The position numbers and the translations under genes were made by a program. From positions 81,399,501 through 81,463,500 of the forward strand of contig CM070903.1 of the NCBI GenBank assembly GCA_036417435.1: a stretch of 64,000 bases of DNA, given 5' to 3'. The notes beneath the pieces were generated by a model, which did not search any database, was not told the DNA's origin, and saw only the letters and a program-made list of their open reading frames with translations. This document shows, one piece after another, positions 12,126 to 24,705 of this stretch (position 1 is the stretch's first letter; the number at the start of each line of letters is the position of its first letter). The stretch comes from Inia geoffrensis (Eukaryota; Chordata; Mammalia; Artiodactyla; Iniidae).

Positions 12126-15100
12126 GTTATAAGGCTGCTGTGAGGATCAAATGAGATAATGTACACAGAATAATTAGAGAAGAGTCTGGTATGAGAGAAG
12201 TGCTCTGTGAAGTTTGGTTGCTGTTGTTGCTGTTTAGGTTGTGGTTGTGTCGGTTCAGCTTTGTCTTTGCTAGATGCCAGGCAGTCCCCTCAGACCGTTG
12301 TTCACTCTGTAATGTCCCTGCCTTACAGAAGCCCTTTAGGACTCCTTCCGAGCCTTCCTCCAGCTCCTTGCTTTTAGTTAACCTCCAGGAAAGGCAGTCC
12401 TTCCCTTTGTGACAGTGATTATGCACCCTGAGCTTCAGGTTGATTGGGAAAATCCTTACACTTGATCTCTTCCTCTCTCCCCAAAATTTCTCAGGTTCCT
12501 AGAATCAGCTTTTTGACCTTGACCAGCTTCTCTCAGTCCTGAGGTGGAGAGAGGGGACTCATCTCAGGCACATTCAGTATCTCTTTTAAAAGAGTTTTAT
12601 CTTGTTTGTTTATTTATCTCTTCAGCAATGTTTGGCTTTCTTGGCCAGAGTTTCTTGACTGCACTCTGGACTAGGGCGTCCTAGTAATAAGATGTTACCA
12701 ATATCAGGACCCACTATCCCAGGGGCCTGGTGTTTCTATAACTTCCCCTGTCAGAAACTCCCAGGGGACTGAAGGTAGAAGTGACATCACTCCTCTCCTT
12801 CAACCCTCAGTTTAACCAAACCGAAGAAGGTCCTTATCTAGAAGTCTTAAGATCTGGCTCTTGCCATCCACTTGCTGGGTGACTTGGCCAAGTCCTATTC
12901 CCTCTTTGGATCCCAGTTCTCCCATCTGAACAAGGCCCTTTTAGTTCACAGGTTCTGTGACCTATTTGAGTTCTTTTGAAATGAATTTCAGGGATTCCTC
13001 TACAGAAGAAATTGGAGGAATCCTTTATTTCTGAACTACTTTTTTCTTGGACAGTACAAGTTGGTAGTTGATTAGCTGAAGTTTTTGCCATAAGTGGTGG
13101 CTTAATTTATTCTCTAGAAAAGAGCCTGTGCCCTTAGCATTAAGGAAGGAAATGGATCTCAGTACCAGAGGGACTTATCTTTGCGTCCTCCCTCAAATGT
13201 CCAAGTGAACGTGTCAACTCCCCACCTTGAAGGTATCATTTCTCAAATACTAATGCGGGGGATAGTGATTCTTGGCCACCTACCCACATCAGAATGTTGT
13301 CACTACGCATTACTTAAAAGGCACTCTAGCATAGCACTTCTCCTGAGATAACTAAAGTGGAAAATGGCAGTAATCACAGGTGCATGTACCTCTGTGGACT
13401 GCATTAGCCATGGTCCCTTGGAGGCAGTGGGGGCTGCTTAGCTGATAGAGAAATTGTAGGCGTGTGGGCTCAGGCTCTGTGAGGAGCAATTATAGCCCAG
13501 AATACAGAGCAATTGTGGGAGGAAATTGACAGCTGTAATTGAAGAGCATTATATGATGTCAGTGGAGTGAAAAGGAGAGAAAAAAGTGAAATCCACAGCA
13601 GGATAGCAATGAAAGCCTTGTGTTTGATCATTTTGGTGTCCTGTATCTCCATCTAAAAAGAAGGACTCCATAGAAAACAGATTAGGATTGAATCCTGATC
13701 TTGCCCTTTACTAATGGTACCATCTTGGGGAAATCGCCTACTCTCTTAGTCTTAGTTCCTTCCTCTGTGGAAACTAAGGTGGTAATGTTTTGCAAAATTG
13801 TACCAAGGAGTAAATGAATTGCATAAGTAAAAGAAGGTGGAGATAACACTCCAAGACAGCAAAAGTATTTTCTGAGTTCTCATTGTGTAACAAGCACTGT
13901 ACTAGCCATAGAGGAGAGAGAAATGAGACATTTTCTGATCTTCAGGAGAACAGAGGCTATGGGATGACACAGACATATACACAACTACTCGAGGTCAGAA
14001 GGCAAATCATTGATTTACCCTAAGAGAATCCAACTCATTTCAAAATATTTCTTTCAGGCAGTTTAAAGATCTGTCTGATCCCCTTTTATTATTGAAAAAT
14101 ACCATTTCCATAATTAAGTAAAAGTGGATTTATGTGCATATTTCATTCTTATCAAAATTATCATAAGTGCATTGATTCTTTAATAACAACTATCATAACC
14201 ACAAACCACTGTATTTGCAATGCCTTCCCAAATTCTAAGGATCTGGAAAAATCCCTTTTTAAAATTCAGTAGTTAAACTGAATTGTCAAGTAAAGCCAGT
14301 ATTCTAAATTGTATCATATATAAGCACTAGTCATCTAAAATGAAATTTGACCCCAAGAAAATCTAAGACCTGATTTAAGCATCTAAGGAACATGTCATTG
14401 GGGCCCTACCTGGCTAGGCCTGGGCCATTTACAGAACTTGAGACTTAGGACACAAGGTAAGCTCTTCCAAATAAGGGTGGCCCTTGAATTCCCAGCCAGA
14501 GACAAATTCTTTCCAAGACCCTGATGCAGCCCATGCTGGTGTCAGCTCACTCTTTGACCTCCTGGTTCTCCCACGAATTGTCCTGAAGATCAGCTTCTTC
14601 ATGCCCTACTTTCCTCATCCTAACCTTTTCATTGTGCTATTCTCTTCTGCCTTAAGTTGCAGCCATTGCCACAGCCATTCCAAGCCAAACCCTACTAGTT
14701 TAGTAGGCTCATGTCTTTGTGAAAGTAGTGGAGTATGAGGCTAAGATAAACATCAAAGGTTGCCCCAGATGTAAAGAAAAAAGATACTACCCATAGGGCC
14801 TCAGAAAAGGAGGCTGCTTGGAGGAGGTGGAATTTGAGCAGAGCTTTGAAGAAACATTTTGATTTCAGAAGATGTAAATGGCGAGGACTGGACAACATTC
14901 TCAAGTAATTTCCCTGGACCCACAGCTATAGGTGCAGTGAGGCCCTCTTCCTTAGTCCTTTCCAAATGGGAGAAGTTCTGCTCCTGTTTTACTCTCTAAG
15001 GAATTCTGTGCTTTCCACCACGTAGGGAAAGGGCTTTGGCTCTTTCTTTGCTTTTAGAGGAAAGCAGAATGCAGAATAGCTATCCACCATTGGGATGAGG

Positions 15101-15215
15101 GAGACCAGCGTCTGACCTACTGCTTCAAAGCCCATATCTTTCCCTACTCACTCCAGATCGTTTCAGTGTCTAAAATCGTTTCAGTGTCTCTCTAGAGAGA
15201 GATTTCTTTGCATTT
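12126..15215. other. No gene recognised, apart from the MIR at 13.7 kb
   Basis: Mixed unique sequence. Frames up to about 100 residues (12127-12426 minus) have no recognisable motifs. A minus-strand frame partly reflects a GTT/GCT-rich run near 12215-12250. Confidence 0.5.
13680..13815 (+). repeat. MIR-type SINE fragment
   Basis: It has ATTGAATCCTGATCTTGCCC, ACCATCTTGGGGAAATCGCC and TTCCTTCCTCTGTGGAAAC, matching the MIR order. It is diverged. Confidence 0.6.
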
Positions 15216-15228
15216 AAAAGCCTTTCTG

Positions 15229-15498
15229 GGGCTTCCCTGTTGGCGCAGTGGTTAAGAATCCACCTGCCAATGCAGGAGACACAGGTTCGAACCCTGCTCC
15301 GGGGAGATCCCACATGCTGCGGGGCAACTAAGCCCTTGCGCCACAACTACTGAGCATGCACTCTAGACCCCATGAGCCACAACTACTGAAGCCCACGGGC
15401 TTAGAGCCTGGGCTCCACAACAAGAGAAACCACCACAATGAGAAACCCGCGCACCGCAACGAACACCCAAAGCAAGACAAAAAAAAAAAAAAAAAAAA
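15229..15498 (+). mobile_element. CHR-type tRNA-derived SINE, long form
   Basis: It begins GGGCTTCCCTGTTGGCGCAG, with the promoter B-box-like GGTTCGAACCC in the tRNA-like head, and ends in an A-tail. Duplications AAAAGCCTTTCTG lie at 15216-15228 and 15495-15507, overlapping the tail. The body has CCACAACTACTGA-type repeats absent from the shorter subfamily. Confidence 0.93.
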
Positions 15499-15754
15499 GC
15501 CTTTCTGTATTCTATAGAACACACTCATGTTCAAAAATATTTAGGGAATAAATATTAATACATGGCTGAATACCGTATAGAAGAGTGTACCTTAAACCTT
15601 GACAGGTACTACTTCATTGATATTAATTTCACAAATAACTGAAAATAAGGTCATGTGGAAATTATAAAAACTAAGGGTAATAAATTTTTCCGAGTAGGTT
15701 ACAGTTTCAAAAACACTTCCACATCCCTTATTTTATTTGATTGACATGACAACC

Positions 15755-16190
15755 CTGTATATATTAGCTTTTGCTACCTAAGAAACCACCTAGAATCTTA
15801 GTGGCTTAAAGACACAATCACTTATTTTCACAGACCAGGGCTCAGTTGGGTGGCTCTGCTCATCTAAGCTGGGCTTGCTCATTGGTCTAGGGGTTGACTG
15901 TGGGTCAGGGGATATAGAATGACTCAGCTGGGACAAGTAGGCTCTGCTCCACCTTGTGGAACCCGTGAGCTAGTTTGGGCATGATCTGCTCATGGTGATG
16001 GTGGAAGCTCATGAAAGCAAGTAGAAACACACAAGGCCTCTTGAGAGCTAAGCTCAGAACTGTCATACTGTCACTTTTTTTCATTTTTTTGACCAAAGTA
16101 AGTTATATGGCTGAACTCAGAGTCATGGGATGGAGAAATATCCTCTTCTCCTTTTGACAGAAAAACTACAAATCACATGGCGAAGGGCAT
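15755..16190 (-). mobile_element. MLT1-like LTR, old
   Basis: It opens ATATTAGCTTTTGCTACCTA and has CTTAGTGGCTTAAAGACACA and CAAGGCCTCTTGAGAGCTAAG, the reversed MLT1 form. It lies near a related copy at 17553-18066. Boundaries are approximate. Confidence 0.65.
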
Positions 16191-16654
16191 AGATTTAGGA
16201 ATGGATAAAAAATTAGGGACCCTAGCACAATCTTTTCCAAACCCTACAAAATAAAGGGGCAAGAATTACTATCTTTATGCTCATTCTGTGTGCAGAGAAC
16301 ATGTCTCAGAAGTGAAGTGATTTTTCCGTGGGGTAGAACTAGGTCTTTTGACACCAAATGCTTTTCACTTCTACTGTACTACAGACATAGTTGCCTAGAT
16401 TTAGATGGAGGAGACTCTAGAAGACTGGCCCTTGAAAGACTGAATATGCAAATGGTCAGTGGGCTGACTACATATAAAAATAGAACTCTGACCCACAACC
16501 TTGTCAACAACCAGCCTGGGAAGCCAAACCACACCCTCTGCAGCAATTGGATGCAAAGCCGTCAGGACCTGGTCAATAAATGTCAGCTTCCCTAATTTTC
16601 CCCCATTGTCATTTTGGGTCCTGTGAGTCTTAAGCAATCAAACACTGACTAAAT

Positions 16655-17125
16655 GCCACCATTAATGCAATCCAAAAGTGGAACCAGTCCATATGGATTG
16701 GCTCATCAACTGGTGAATATATTTTAAAAAATGTGATATATCATACAATGGCATACTCTGTGGCAATTGAAAGTAACAAACTACTGATGCATGCTAAGTA
16801 AAAGAAGCCAGACACAGCATACCACATACCACATGCTTCTGTTTATATGACATTGTTAGAAAAGGCAAACTTGTAGAGACAGAAGCAGATCAGTGGTTGC
16901 TGGGGGCTAGCTGTTGGAATGGGGACTGACCACAATCTGGCATGAGAGACCTTTTTAGGAAGTGTTCATTTGGAACATTTAGAACATTTGGAAATGTTCT
17001 AAAGTGGGTTGTGTTGATGGTTGCACAACTGTGTAAATTTACTAGAAATCATTTAACTGTGTACTTATAATGGGTGAATTTTATGGTATGTGTTTTATAC
17101 CTCAATAAAGCTGTTTAAAAAGAAA
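16655..17125 (+). mobile_element. L1 3' end fragment
   Basis: It follows the old L1 3' end: AAGAAGCCAGACACAGCATA, CAGTGGTTGCTGGGGGCTAG, ATTTTATGGTATGTGTTTTA and a terminal CTCAATAAAGCTGTTTAAAA. It is 5'-truncated and has no coding capacity. Confidence 0.82.
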
Positions 17126-17552
17126 ACATAATGCCTTGGAAGAGAATAAAAACATATCATGGATAAAAAAGAAATGTCGTCAGGCGAATTGCCAGGGAAC
17201 AAATGTTTGGCACAGCATTAGTTGCTCTGCTTTGTGGAAGCTGGGTACTAAAAAATTCCCTCTTGAATATAACTCCACTAGGGCTGGAAGTATGACTTTC
17301 TCAGGAGCCTCCTGCTTGACCCCATCATCTCTTAGCTTTGGCAGCTTTCCGCACACAGAATGTCAACGCTAGTAGGCATGTCAGGTACCTGGCCTTTGGA
17401 GTCCACTAGACTCAGGTTTGAACTCTGGCTCTGCCATTTATCAGACGTGTAACATGGGTATGTAATCTGGTTTCTTCAAAATTTGGTTCTCTACACATAG
17501 ATTGGGACTAATAATTCTCATCTCACTGGGCAGTGATGAGGAGTATATGCGA

Positions 17553-18066
17553 CTATTCCAATTATCTATTGCTACATAACAAACTACCCCAAACTTGATG
17601 GATGAAAACAACCATTTTATTACATCTGATTCTGTGGGTCAGAAATTCTAGAAGGGCTTGATTGGGTGGTCTGTGTCTTAATCTACATGGTATCAGCAGA
17701 GCAACTGGGGCTGGAGGATCTACTGCCAAGATGGCTCTTTCACTCACATGTCTGGTACCTCAATGATCCTTGTTTTCTCTCTCCACATGGCATGTCATCT
17801 GTGAGAGCCTCTCTGTGAGATTTGAGCTTCTCACAACATAGTGGTCTCAGGTCGCGGCACTTCTTACATGGTGGCTGGCTTCCATAGGCAGGAAGCAGAA
17901 GCTGCCAGGCAACTTGGGGGCCTACCTGCAGTGGCACAGCATCAATTCCACTCTATATTGTCGGTCAAAGCAGCCACTTGGCCCACCCACCCAGATACAA
18001 GTAGACCCCACCCCTTGGTGGAGGTGGGATAAGAAGATCACATTTTTTACTAGAGCATGTGGGTTG
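17553..18066 (-). mobile_element. MLT1-like LTR, old
   Basis: It begins ATTATCTATTGCTACATAAC and AAACTACCCCAAACTTGATG and carries GATTCTGTGGGTCAGAAATTC. Later words are TTCTTACATGGTGGCTGGCTT and AGACCCCACCCCTTGGTGG. Short open frames across it are not genes. Confidence 0.72.
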
Positions 18067-18124
18067 GGCAATACCCATATATTTGTGGGCATATTTGGAA
18101 AATACAGTGTACCATAGAGCCAAT

Positions 18125-18325
18125 GACTACATAGTGCAGAAGTCGGCAAACTTTTACCCTAAGGGTCAGATAGTAATTATTTTAGACTTTACAAGCCATG
18201 TGGTTGGTGCCTGTCATGATTACTCAACCCTGCTGTGCAACCATGCTGCACAAAGGTAATAATAGACAGCACCTAAACGAATAGTTGTAGCTGTTTTCCA
18301 ATAAAACTTTATTTATAAACCAGAG
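18125..18325 (+). mobile_element. hAT-type DNA transposon fragment (non-autonomous)
   Basis: It begins GCAGAAGTCGGCAAACTTTT, continues GGGTCAGATAGTAATTATTTT, and ends with CCAATAAAACTTTATTTATAA. A related copy in reverse orientation is at 59400-59600. The exact subfamily is not certain. Confidence 0.72.
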
Positions 18326-18837
18326 AGCAGGCCAGAGAGGTCCATGGGCCCTCTGATGTAATTTGTGACCTCTGATGTAATGCATGATATGCAGTAAGTG
18401 CTCAGTTATAGTAGAGCCTATTATTGTCATTGTTATTAAGGGGCTTTGGAAATCACCCAATTCGCTCCTCACCTCTCCTATTGATAAATATAACCTGACG
18501 TAGCCAACATTCTCAGTTTGGTGCCGCCGGCCACCTAGATGATCCCTCTTTTCACTTTACTCCATAACTTGCACCTACACTTCAGTAAGTACCATCCTTC
18601 AGCCTCTCCCTGTCTCACTGCTAGAGGACCACAGGTTTGGTAGGGAGGGCCTGAAGCCCGTAAATTGTGGTCAGTCCCTCTTTAAGAAAAAGGATACAAA
18701 ATTAGCAGCAAAAGTGAATATTTATTTGGATGAAAAAAGAAATTGCAACAAATAACAGTTTGTAAAATGCTGACAGATACCACAAAATCCAGAAAAATGA
18801 CATAGCCTCATGTCTCTATAATACTTTTCCCTAAAAC

Positions 18838-19142
18838 GTTTTTTTTGGCTGAGTGGGGTCTTCGTTACTATGCGTGGGCTTTCTCTAGTTGCTGCAAGTG
18901 GGGATACACTACGTTGCGGTGGCAGGCTTCTCGTTGCGGTTGCGGTGGCTTCTCTTGTTGCAGAGCATGGGTTCTAGGTGCACGGGCTTCAGTAGTTGTG
19001 ACTCTTGGGCTCTAGAGCACAGGCTCGGTAGTTGTGGCACACGGGCTTAGTTGCCCTGCCGCATGTGGGATCTTCCCGGACCAGGGCTCAAAGCCATGTC
19101 TCCTGCATTGGCAGGTGGATTCTTAACCACTGTGCCACGAAA
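18838..19142 (-). mobile_element. CHR-type tRNA-derived SINE, long form, diverged
   Basis: The plus strand carries TTTTTTTTGGCTGAGTGGG, TAGTTGTGGCACACGGGCTTA and ATTCTTAACCACTGTGCCAC, the reverse complement of the long SINE form. The head is diverged (GAAAGAGATCCC) and no clear duplication was found. Confidence 0.82.
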
Positions 19143-19144
19143 GA

Positions 19145-21865
19145 GATCCCTCTCTTCTTAATGAATTACTTCCGTTGGTATTTTTTGTTTTTGTTACAAT
19201 TTTCCTTTTCAATATGAGAACATTTCTGGTGATTTCCTTGCTTGTCTTTTTTTTGTGTGTAATTTCCTTGCTTGTCTTGATCACTGTTATTCTGTGTTCC
19301 CTTAATTTTTTAAAAGTCCTTGAATTTTTATTATGAAAACTTTCAAACAATCAAAAATTTGAAAAGATGTTGCAATAAATATCCACCAACTTTTATCTGA
19401 ATTTCCCTTCAATTCTTCAATAAATAATTTTCAAAGGAAAATAAAGTACCCTTCATGTACGTCAAAATCAGTAGTCAGTAAATTCTCACTTGATTTACTG
19501 AAATGTTCCAATATGTTTTTCAAATCGCAATTAATATGGTGTATTTAAATGTTACCAACTCTTCATAAAATTGTGCATTTTATCCATCTTCAATATGTGA
19601 AATACATCAGTGTGGTCCATTCAGTCCAGGCGAAATGTATCTCCAATTCAACTTCCTCATAGCTGGACCTCCAAAAAGCCTACAGCCTATCTGATGCCAT
19701 CTGACACTAGTAAATTTGAGATGAACACAGATTTAGAGTGGAAAAAGATTGTGATCTTAACTCAATGTAATTAAATTACCTTAATTTGGAAAATTAACAA
19801 GAACAAATGAATACATTGCTAACTTCTATCCCCATGGCCAATTTTTTTTTTTTTTTCTTTTTTAAGAGAGAGCAGGAAAGACAAACAATGTAATACAGCA
19901 AAAATTGTGGGCTGGGGATCAGCAGTCTCTTCTACTAACTGGACTATGAGACTCTGTACATCTCCTCTCTGAGCCTGGCTCTGTCTCCACCTCAGTAAGA
20001 GTTATGAGTGTAAAAATATAAGGACTGAAGAGGAATACAAATACCCAGGCCAAAATTATGAGAAATATTTGATTGAAGTGGTTCCCTTGCGTTTTAATTC
20101 TTTGGGATTGTTTTTATCCAAACTTCATCTTTCTTCAAAGCAAAGGACCAGAAGATCTTTACAAAGTCTCCATTTTCTGGATCATAAATATACTCAAAAC
20201 ATACCCTTTGCCTAGAAATATACTATCTCAGAAGTTAAAAAAAAAAATTCACATAATTTCCTACACAATGTCTCCAGAGAATCTTTTGCAGAAAGACAAT
20301 TGATTTCCACCAACACACTCATTAATTTTAATGACACCCTCCCTAAGTTTTGCAAACAAATGAAGTTATTAATATTTGAAGACAGTAGGCAGTATTTTCT
20401 GGGCCATTTCATTAAAAAGGCTCCATTATCAACCAAAGACAAGGAAGGGGGGTCTAGACCCAAAATCTAGCATTAGAGCTAGGCTGATAAAAAACCAGGG
20501 CTCTGCCACTGTGAAGGGTAATTGAGGTTTGGAAACATTGGAGGCATCAAACTGGTTTTCAAAATTCATGTTTCTCAATCCCATGTTAACAGAAAGTAAT
20601 ACACACAGGAGTAGGCAAAGGAGATGGAATTCCAGGCCTGAATCTGAAGTATGACCTGGGTGGGGTGAGATTGGTTTCTACATTTCTAAAATAGAAACAA
20701 CAATCTCTCCTTCCAGAAAACAATTGTAAGAAGGACCAAGCTATAAAAAAATTGTTTTTAACTATAGAGCTGTATCGAAATATGAGTAATTATTGCTTTT
20801 AAAATGGCCATTTCTTTAGACACCTTTTTTAGTTACTATCAAATTGCCCAGCTTTTTAGTGAAAAGGAAGCCTAAGTAATAAACAAGCAGTTGTCTTTAA
20901 GGAAATGATGGGCCGAGTTGCTCAGCTTTCCCCATACACTCAGTGGTGATTGTTTAAAGATCACTTTAATAGTAGAACCTTAGGCGGGTTCCTGCTACCT
21001 TCTGCCTCAGTTTCCCCTGCTGAAAAAGGAAAATGTGCCTCTGTGAACTTTAAGCTTCATTTCAGCTCAGGCATTCCACAATTCCAAGTTAAACAAGGTC
21101 AAAGTGATTTCTTCATCTCTCTCACCATTTCTGGGAACTTATCTGAGAACTAGGGCTATGGTCTTTCTCAGCACAGCCTGAGAATGGAAGAGGGGGTCCC
21201 CCTCTGAACTCAGTTGTGGGGCAGCCCTGTATGACCCAGCACCCAGGGAGGGATAACACTCAGGAGCCATGCTGACAAAGGGTTTCATTATGAACACTGA
21301 GATGCCCTCACTAATAAACTTCAGCACACTATTCTGCAAACACATTCACTTTCTTGTGATTTCTGGGAATAACCCTGGGCTCAGCTCTGTGGGAGAAGAA
21401 ACAAAGAAACATACTAGTTCATTTGGCCTTAAGGGACAAGACTCTCACCCAGGATACTTAGAGGTTCTGCATGTCAGACATTCTGTAGAGAAGAGAGATC
21501 CCAAGGAAGTCTCAGCTGGGCAGTAAACAAGGCCCAGTGCAAATGGAAAGGCTCCCCATGGGAGGTAAGCTTTGAGCTAGGGCTTGAAGGGTGGGTGGTA
21601 TTTAGACTTAGACAAGAAAGAGAATTCCAGGAGTCACAATAAGGCAATAACCAGCAGATCAGTTGTCCAACACACAACCCCAGAAACAATGCCCCAGATT
21701 CTCAGGAATCTCTTTAAGTTTTGCCCCAGACTCTTGATTCCCAGCATCCTCCTTTGTGCTGGTATCTTTGTTCCTCTCCCATTGCTTCATAGCATATTCT
21801 GCTACCTTACCCAGCTCTTTCAGATAACGCTTCCATTGGATTGTCTGCCTAACTCATGATTCAGT
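19145..21865. other. No gene recognised
   Basis: AT-rich intergenic with short homopolymers (poly-T near 19843-19858). No coding or repeat call beyond that can be supported. Confidence 0.5.
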
Positions 21866-22260
21866 CTTCATCCCTGGATTTTGTGTGGCTTAAACAAATG
21901 GGAAATTTATTGGCTCCTATAAGAAAGCCCAGCAGTAAGGCAAACCTTAGAGTGCATATAAGCCTGTGGCCCTGGCTCTCCCTTCCTCTGAGTTTTCATC
22001 GTCAACCTACTAGTGAGGGAGCTGTGTACATTCCAGACTTCAAACATGGGCATGGTTTGTCCAGAGAATATACGAGGGTCACTTTTTGGAAATTTTATTT
22101 AAAAAGTGAGGAAGGATTTCCCAGAAGCCCTCTGCAAACTTCTCCTTGCACCTTATTGACCAACTTTGTGTCGATGTTCTTTTATGAATCAATCACTGTC
22201 CAGGGTATGTGATTTCCCTTGGATAAATCAGGCCTTGGGGTTGGGGGTGAAGCAAGTGAG
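21866..22260. repeat. Possible old interspersed repeat, family unassigned
   Basis: TGTGGCTTAAACAAATGGGAA, TTTATTGGCTCCTATAAGAA and TTATGAATCAATCACTGTCC resemble a common mammalian dispersed repeat, but I cannot name it. A 118-residue frame over it has no recognisable domain. Confidence 0.35.
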
Positions 22261-24674
22261 CTTTGCAAGAAAAAGGTAAATACCTGAAAAAAAGTGCTGC
22301 TCTTTAAGATAGAAAGGAGCTCTGAAGACCTGTACAAAATCAAAGACTTTTAAAGACAGAAGGGAGCAGGACATGGAAGTTAAACTAGCAAAGAACGAAT
22401 TGGCTGTGGCGAGGTCACCTTCCTTTAGGAGCCAGCAGGGGTCTATCAGGCAGATTTCTTCACTGGTACTGACCAGTGAAGGTGATTCCAGATTGACTAG
22501 TTTAAGATTCCATTCCTGGGAAAGGCTGAAACTGTAATTAAGTTAGGTATTAGGTCTTGGTTTATTGATCTGGGGCCTAGCACAAGTGACTCCATGCTGG
22601 GCTTGTGGTCCTTTTTTTTTTTTTTTTTTTTAACACTAACCATAAGAAATTCATTCTTAAAATGTTTTTTTCTTTTTATCTAGAGGATAAAAAGAATACA
22701 AAAGCAAGCCTCAAAATCAGGGCCTGGTGGTAGATGATTCATCCCCATCATGTTATCTTTTGAATGGTTAATAGCTACCCCTTATCTACCTGAATTCCAT
22801 TTCAGACAAACAAAGTAATTTTGAAAAAGGCAATCTTAAAGAGATACTGGCAAGTCTGATGAACTCTGATAATGAAATTATTCCAATCTCTGCCACCCAC
22901 AAAGATCTGAGCCTCACTGGAACACATCTAATGAAGTTTCCAATAGAGAATATGCAGAAAAGGGTCCTAGAGACAGACAAGTATAAGGACTGAGTGTGTG
23001 TGTGGGTGGGGGAGTGTGATTAAGGATTCCTGTAAGACACTGGAGAGAAAGAGAGTATTGAGATCATACCTTGTGTTTGGGAAATATGGGGACAAGGAAC
23101 TAGTCTGGGCGTCCTCACAGGTCAGTGTTTCATACGCAACACCTTAAGTGAGTGGATGGGTGGGGCAGACCAGAGTAGGGAATATACTACTTCTTCCATT
23201 CACAATTTCGCTCTTGTACGTCTGGGTCTTTCTGGATTGTGTGGCAAGGACAACAACACTGGGTTGAGTATAAAGAGACTTCAAATGTCATCCTACATCT
23301 GCTAGCAAACACCAGTGTTATTTTGGACAGGTTTTTAAAAATTACCTGAAACTTGGAAATAGGCAAAAGAAATCATTGGGTGTTCTTTCAATGCAGACTT
23401 TGAATTTATTGGATGACTTTACTTCACTCTAAGGCAAAGGTTCATTAGGAAAATTTTGTTCAGTGAAGATGCAAATAATTTCTTCCCAGTGGAACTAATA
23501 GCCTGAAAGTTTACAGTTTATGATCTGGTTAAACATAAGCCAGTTTTTGGATAGCTTGTAGCTCAGCAAGCCATTAAATTGCTTATACATACCTAGCTTC
23601 TCAAATGTTCTCTGTGCCGGTTTTAAACCTTACTGCTTTCCTCATTAATTAATGAGCTCAATAAAATCTTTGAAACCTGTTCATTTAACACCTATATGAG
23701 AGACATGATTTTACCTTTTTGAAAATTATACTCTAACAGGCAATCTTATGTCTCTAAAGACTTGGTTTTCTGCTCTGTTAAAAAAAATACATTAGGACTA
23801 GAGGATTTCTAAGAGCCCACTCTAAGGTATCTGAGCCACTAAGCCATCTGGGACCCTCTTTCCCAGTTTCCCAGGGTCTCTGGAGAAAGAACCACACTAA
23901 CTCTCTAGAGCTGAGAATCAGTGCCTGCCAGCACTGCTCCCAGACATCCAGCCCCCAGAGAGGTGGTCAGTTCACACCAGAATGCTGCTTGCCTGCAGCA
24001 ATTCTAAGATTATTTGGAAGTTTCCAGGAGCCAGACTGTGTTGTTTCACCCAGTTTACTCCATTCCCCTGCCTTTGTCTCCTCCAACCATTCCCTACTTC
24101 CCACCATAAACCTCAGAAATTCCTAGTTCCACACTGCAGGCTTTTAGTTTAATCCCAAGGGTAAGGCTTCACCCCTGAGTGTTCATCTCTTTGACATCCC
24201 TAAGTGGAAATTGATGACATTTGGCCTCTGCTGAGGGACCAGGGGTCAAACAGCCACTCCCTTCCCTCCCACTGCTGCAAAGAGGTGGGTCAGGATTCCT
24301 CTCTAAACCTGCTTCTGGCTCTGACATCTGATGAATCTGTCCTTCCAAACCTCCAGAGTCTTCCCTCCCTGTGACTTCTTGGCCTGAGGATGTTCAGACA
24401 TAATGCACAAGCTGAAAGTGACTTGAATTAACCAGGGGTGAAGATGTAAAGGATAGATGGTAGCACAGAACAAGAAAAGCAGGTCAAGAAAGGTCAGTGG
24501 ATGCATTTAGCATTCCTTGAAATCCATAGCTTTTGGCCCTGGACTCTCATTAATGAAAAACTTTTCCATTTTAAGGGATGACTGATTTTGTTAACAGGAG
24601 TTTTTTGCTGAGTCCTCTCATGTCAGATCTCTGTTTGGCTGAGAATTATCTCTGTGCTTACAGTGTTCATAAAA
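22261..24674. other. No gene recognised
   Basis: Contains a poly-T run at 22612-22632 that could be the tail of a decayed reverse-strand retroposon, but no body is recognisable. Otherwise unique-looking. Confidence 0.5.
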
Positions 24675-24705
24675 TAAATAAATAAATATATATATATATA
24701 TATTT
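24675..24705. repeat. (AAAT)n-(AT)n microsatellite
   Basis: AAATAAATAAATAAAT passes directly into an AT run ending at about 24705. Confidence 0.85.

Noticed and set aside
15229..15310. tRNA-like head with a GGTTCGAACCC B-box
   Set aside because: It is the 5' part of a SINE, followed by the SINE body and A-tail, and is not a functional tRNA gene.
21856..22212. 118-residue plus frame
   Set aside because: Lies over probable dispersed-repeat sequence and has no domain.
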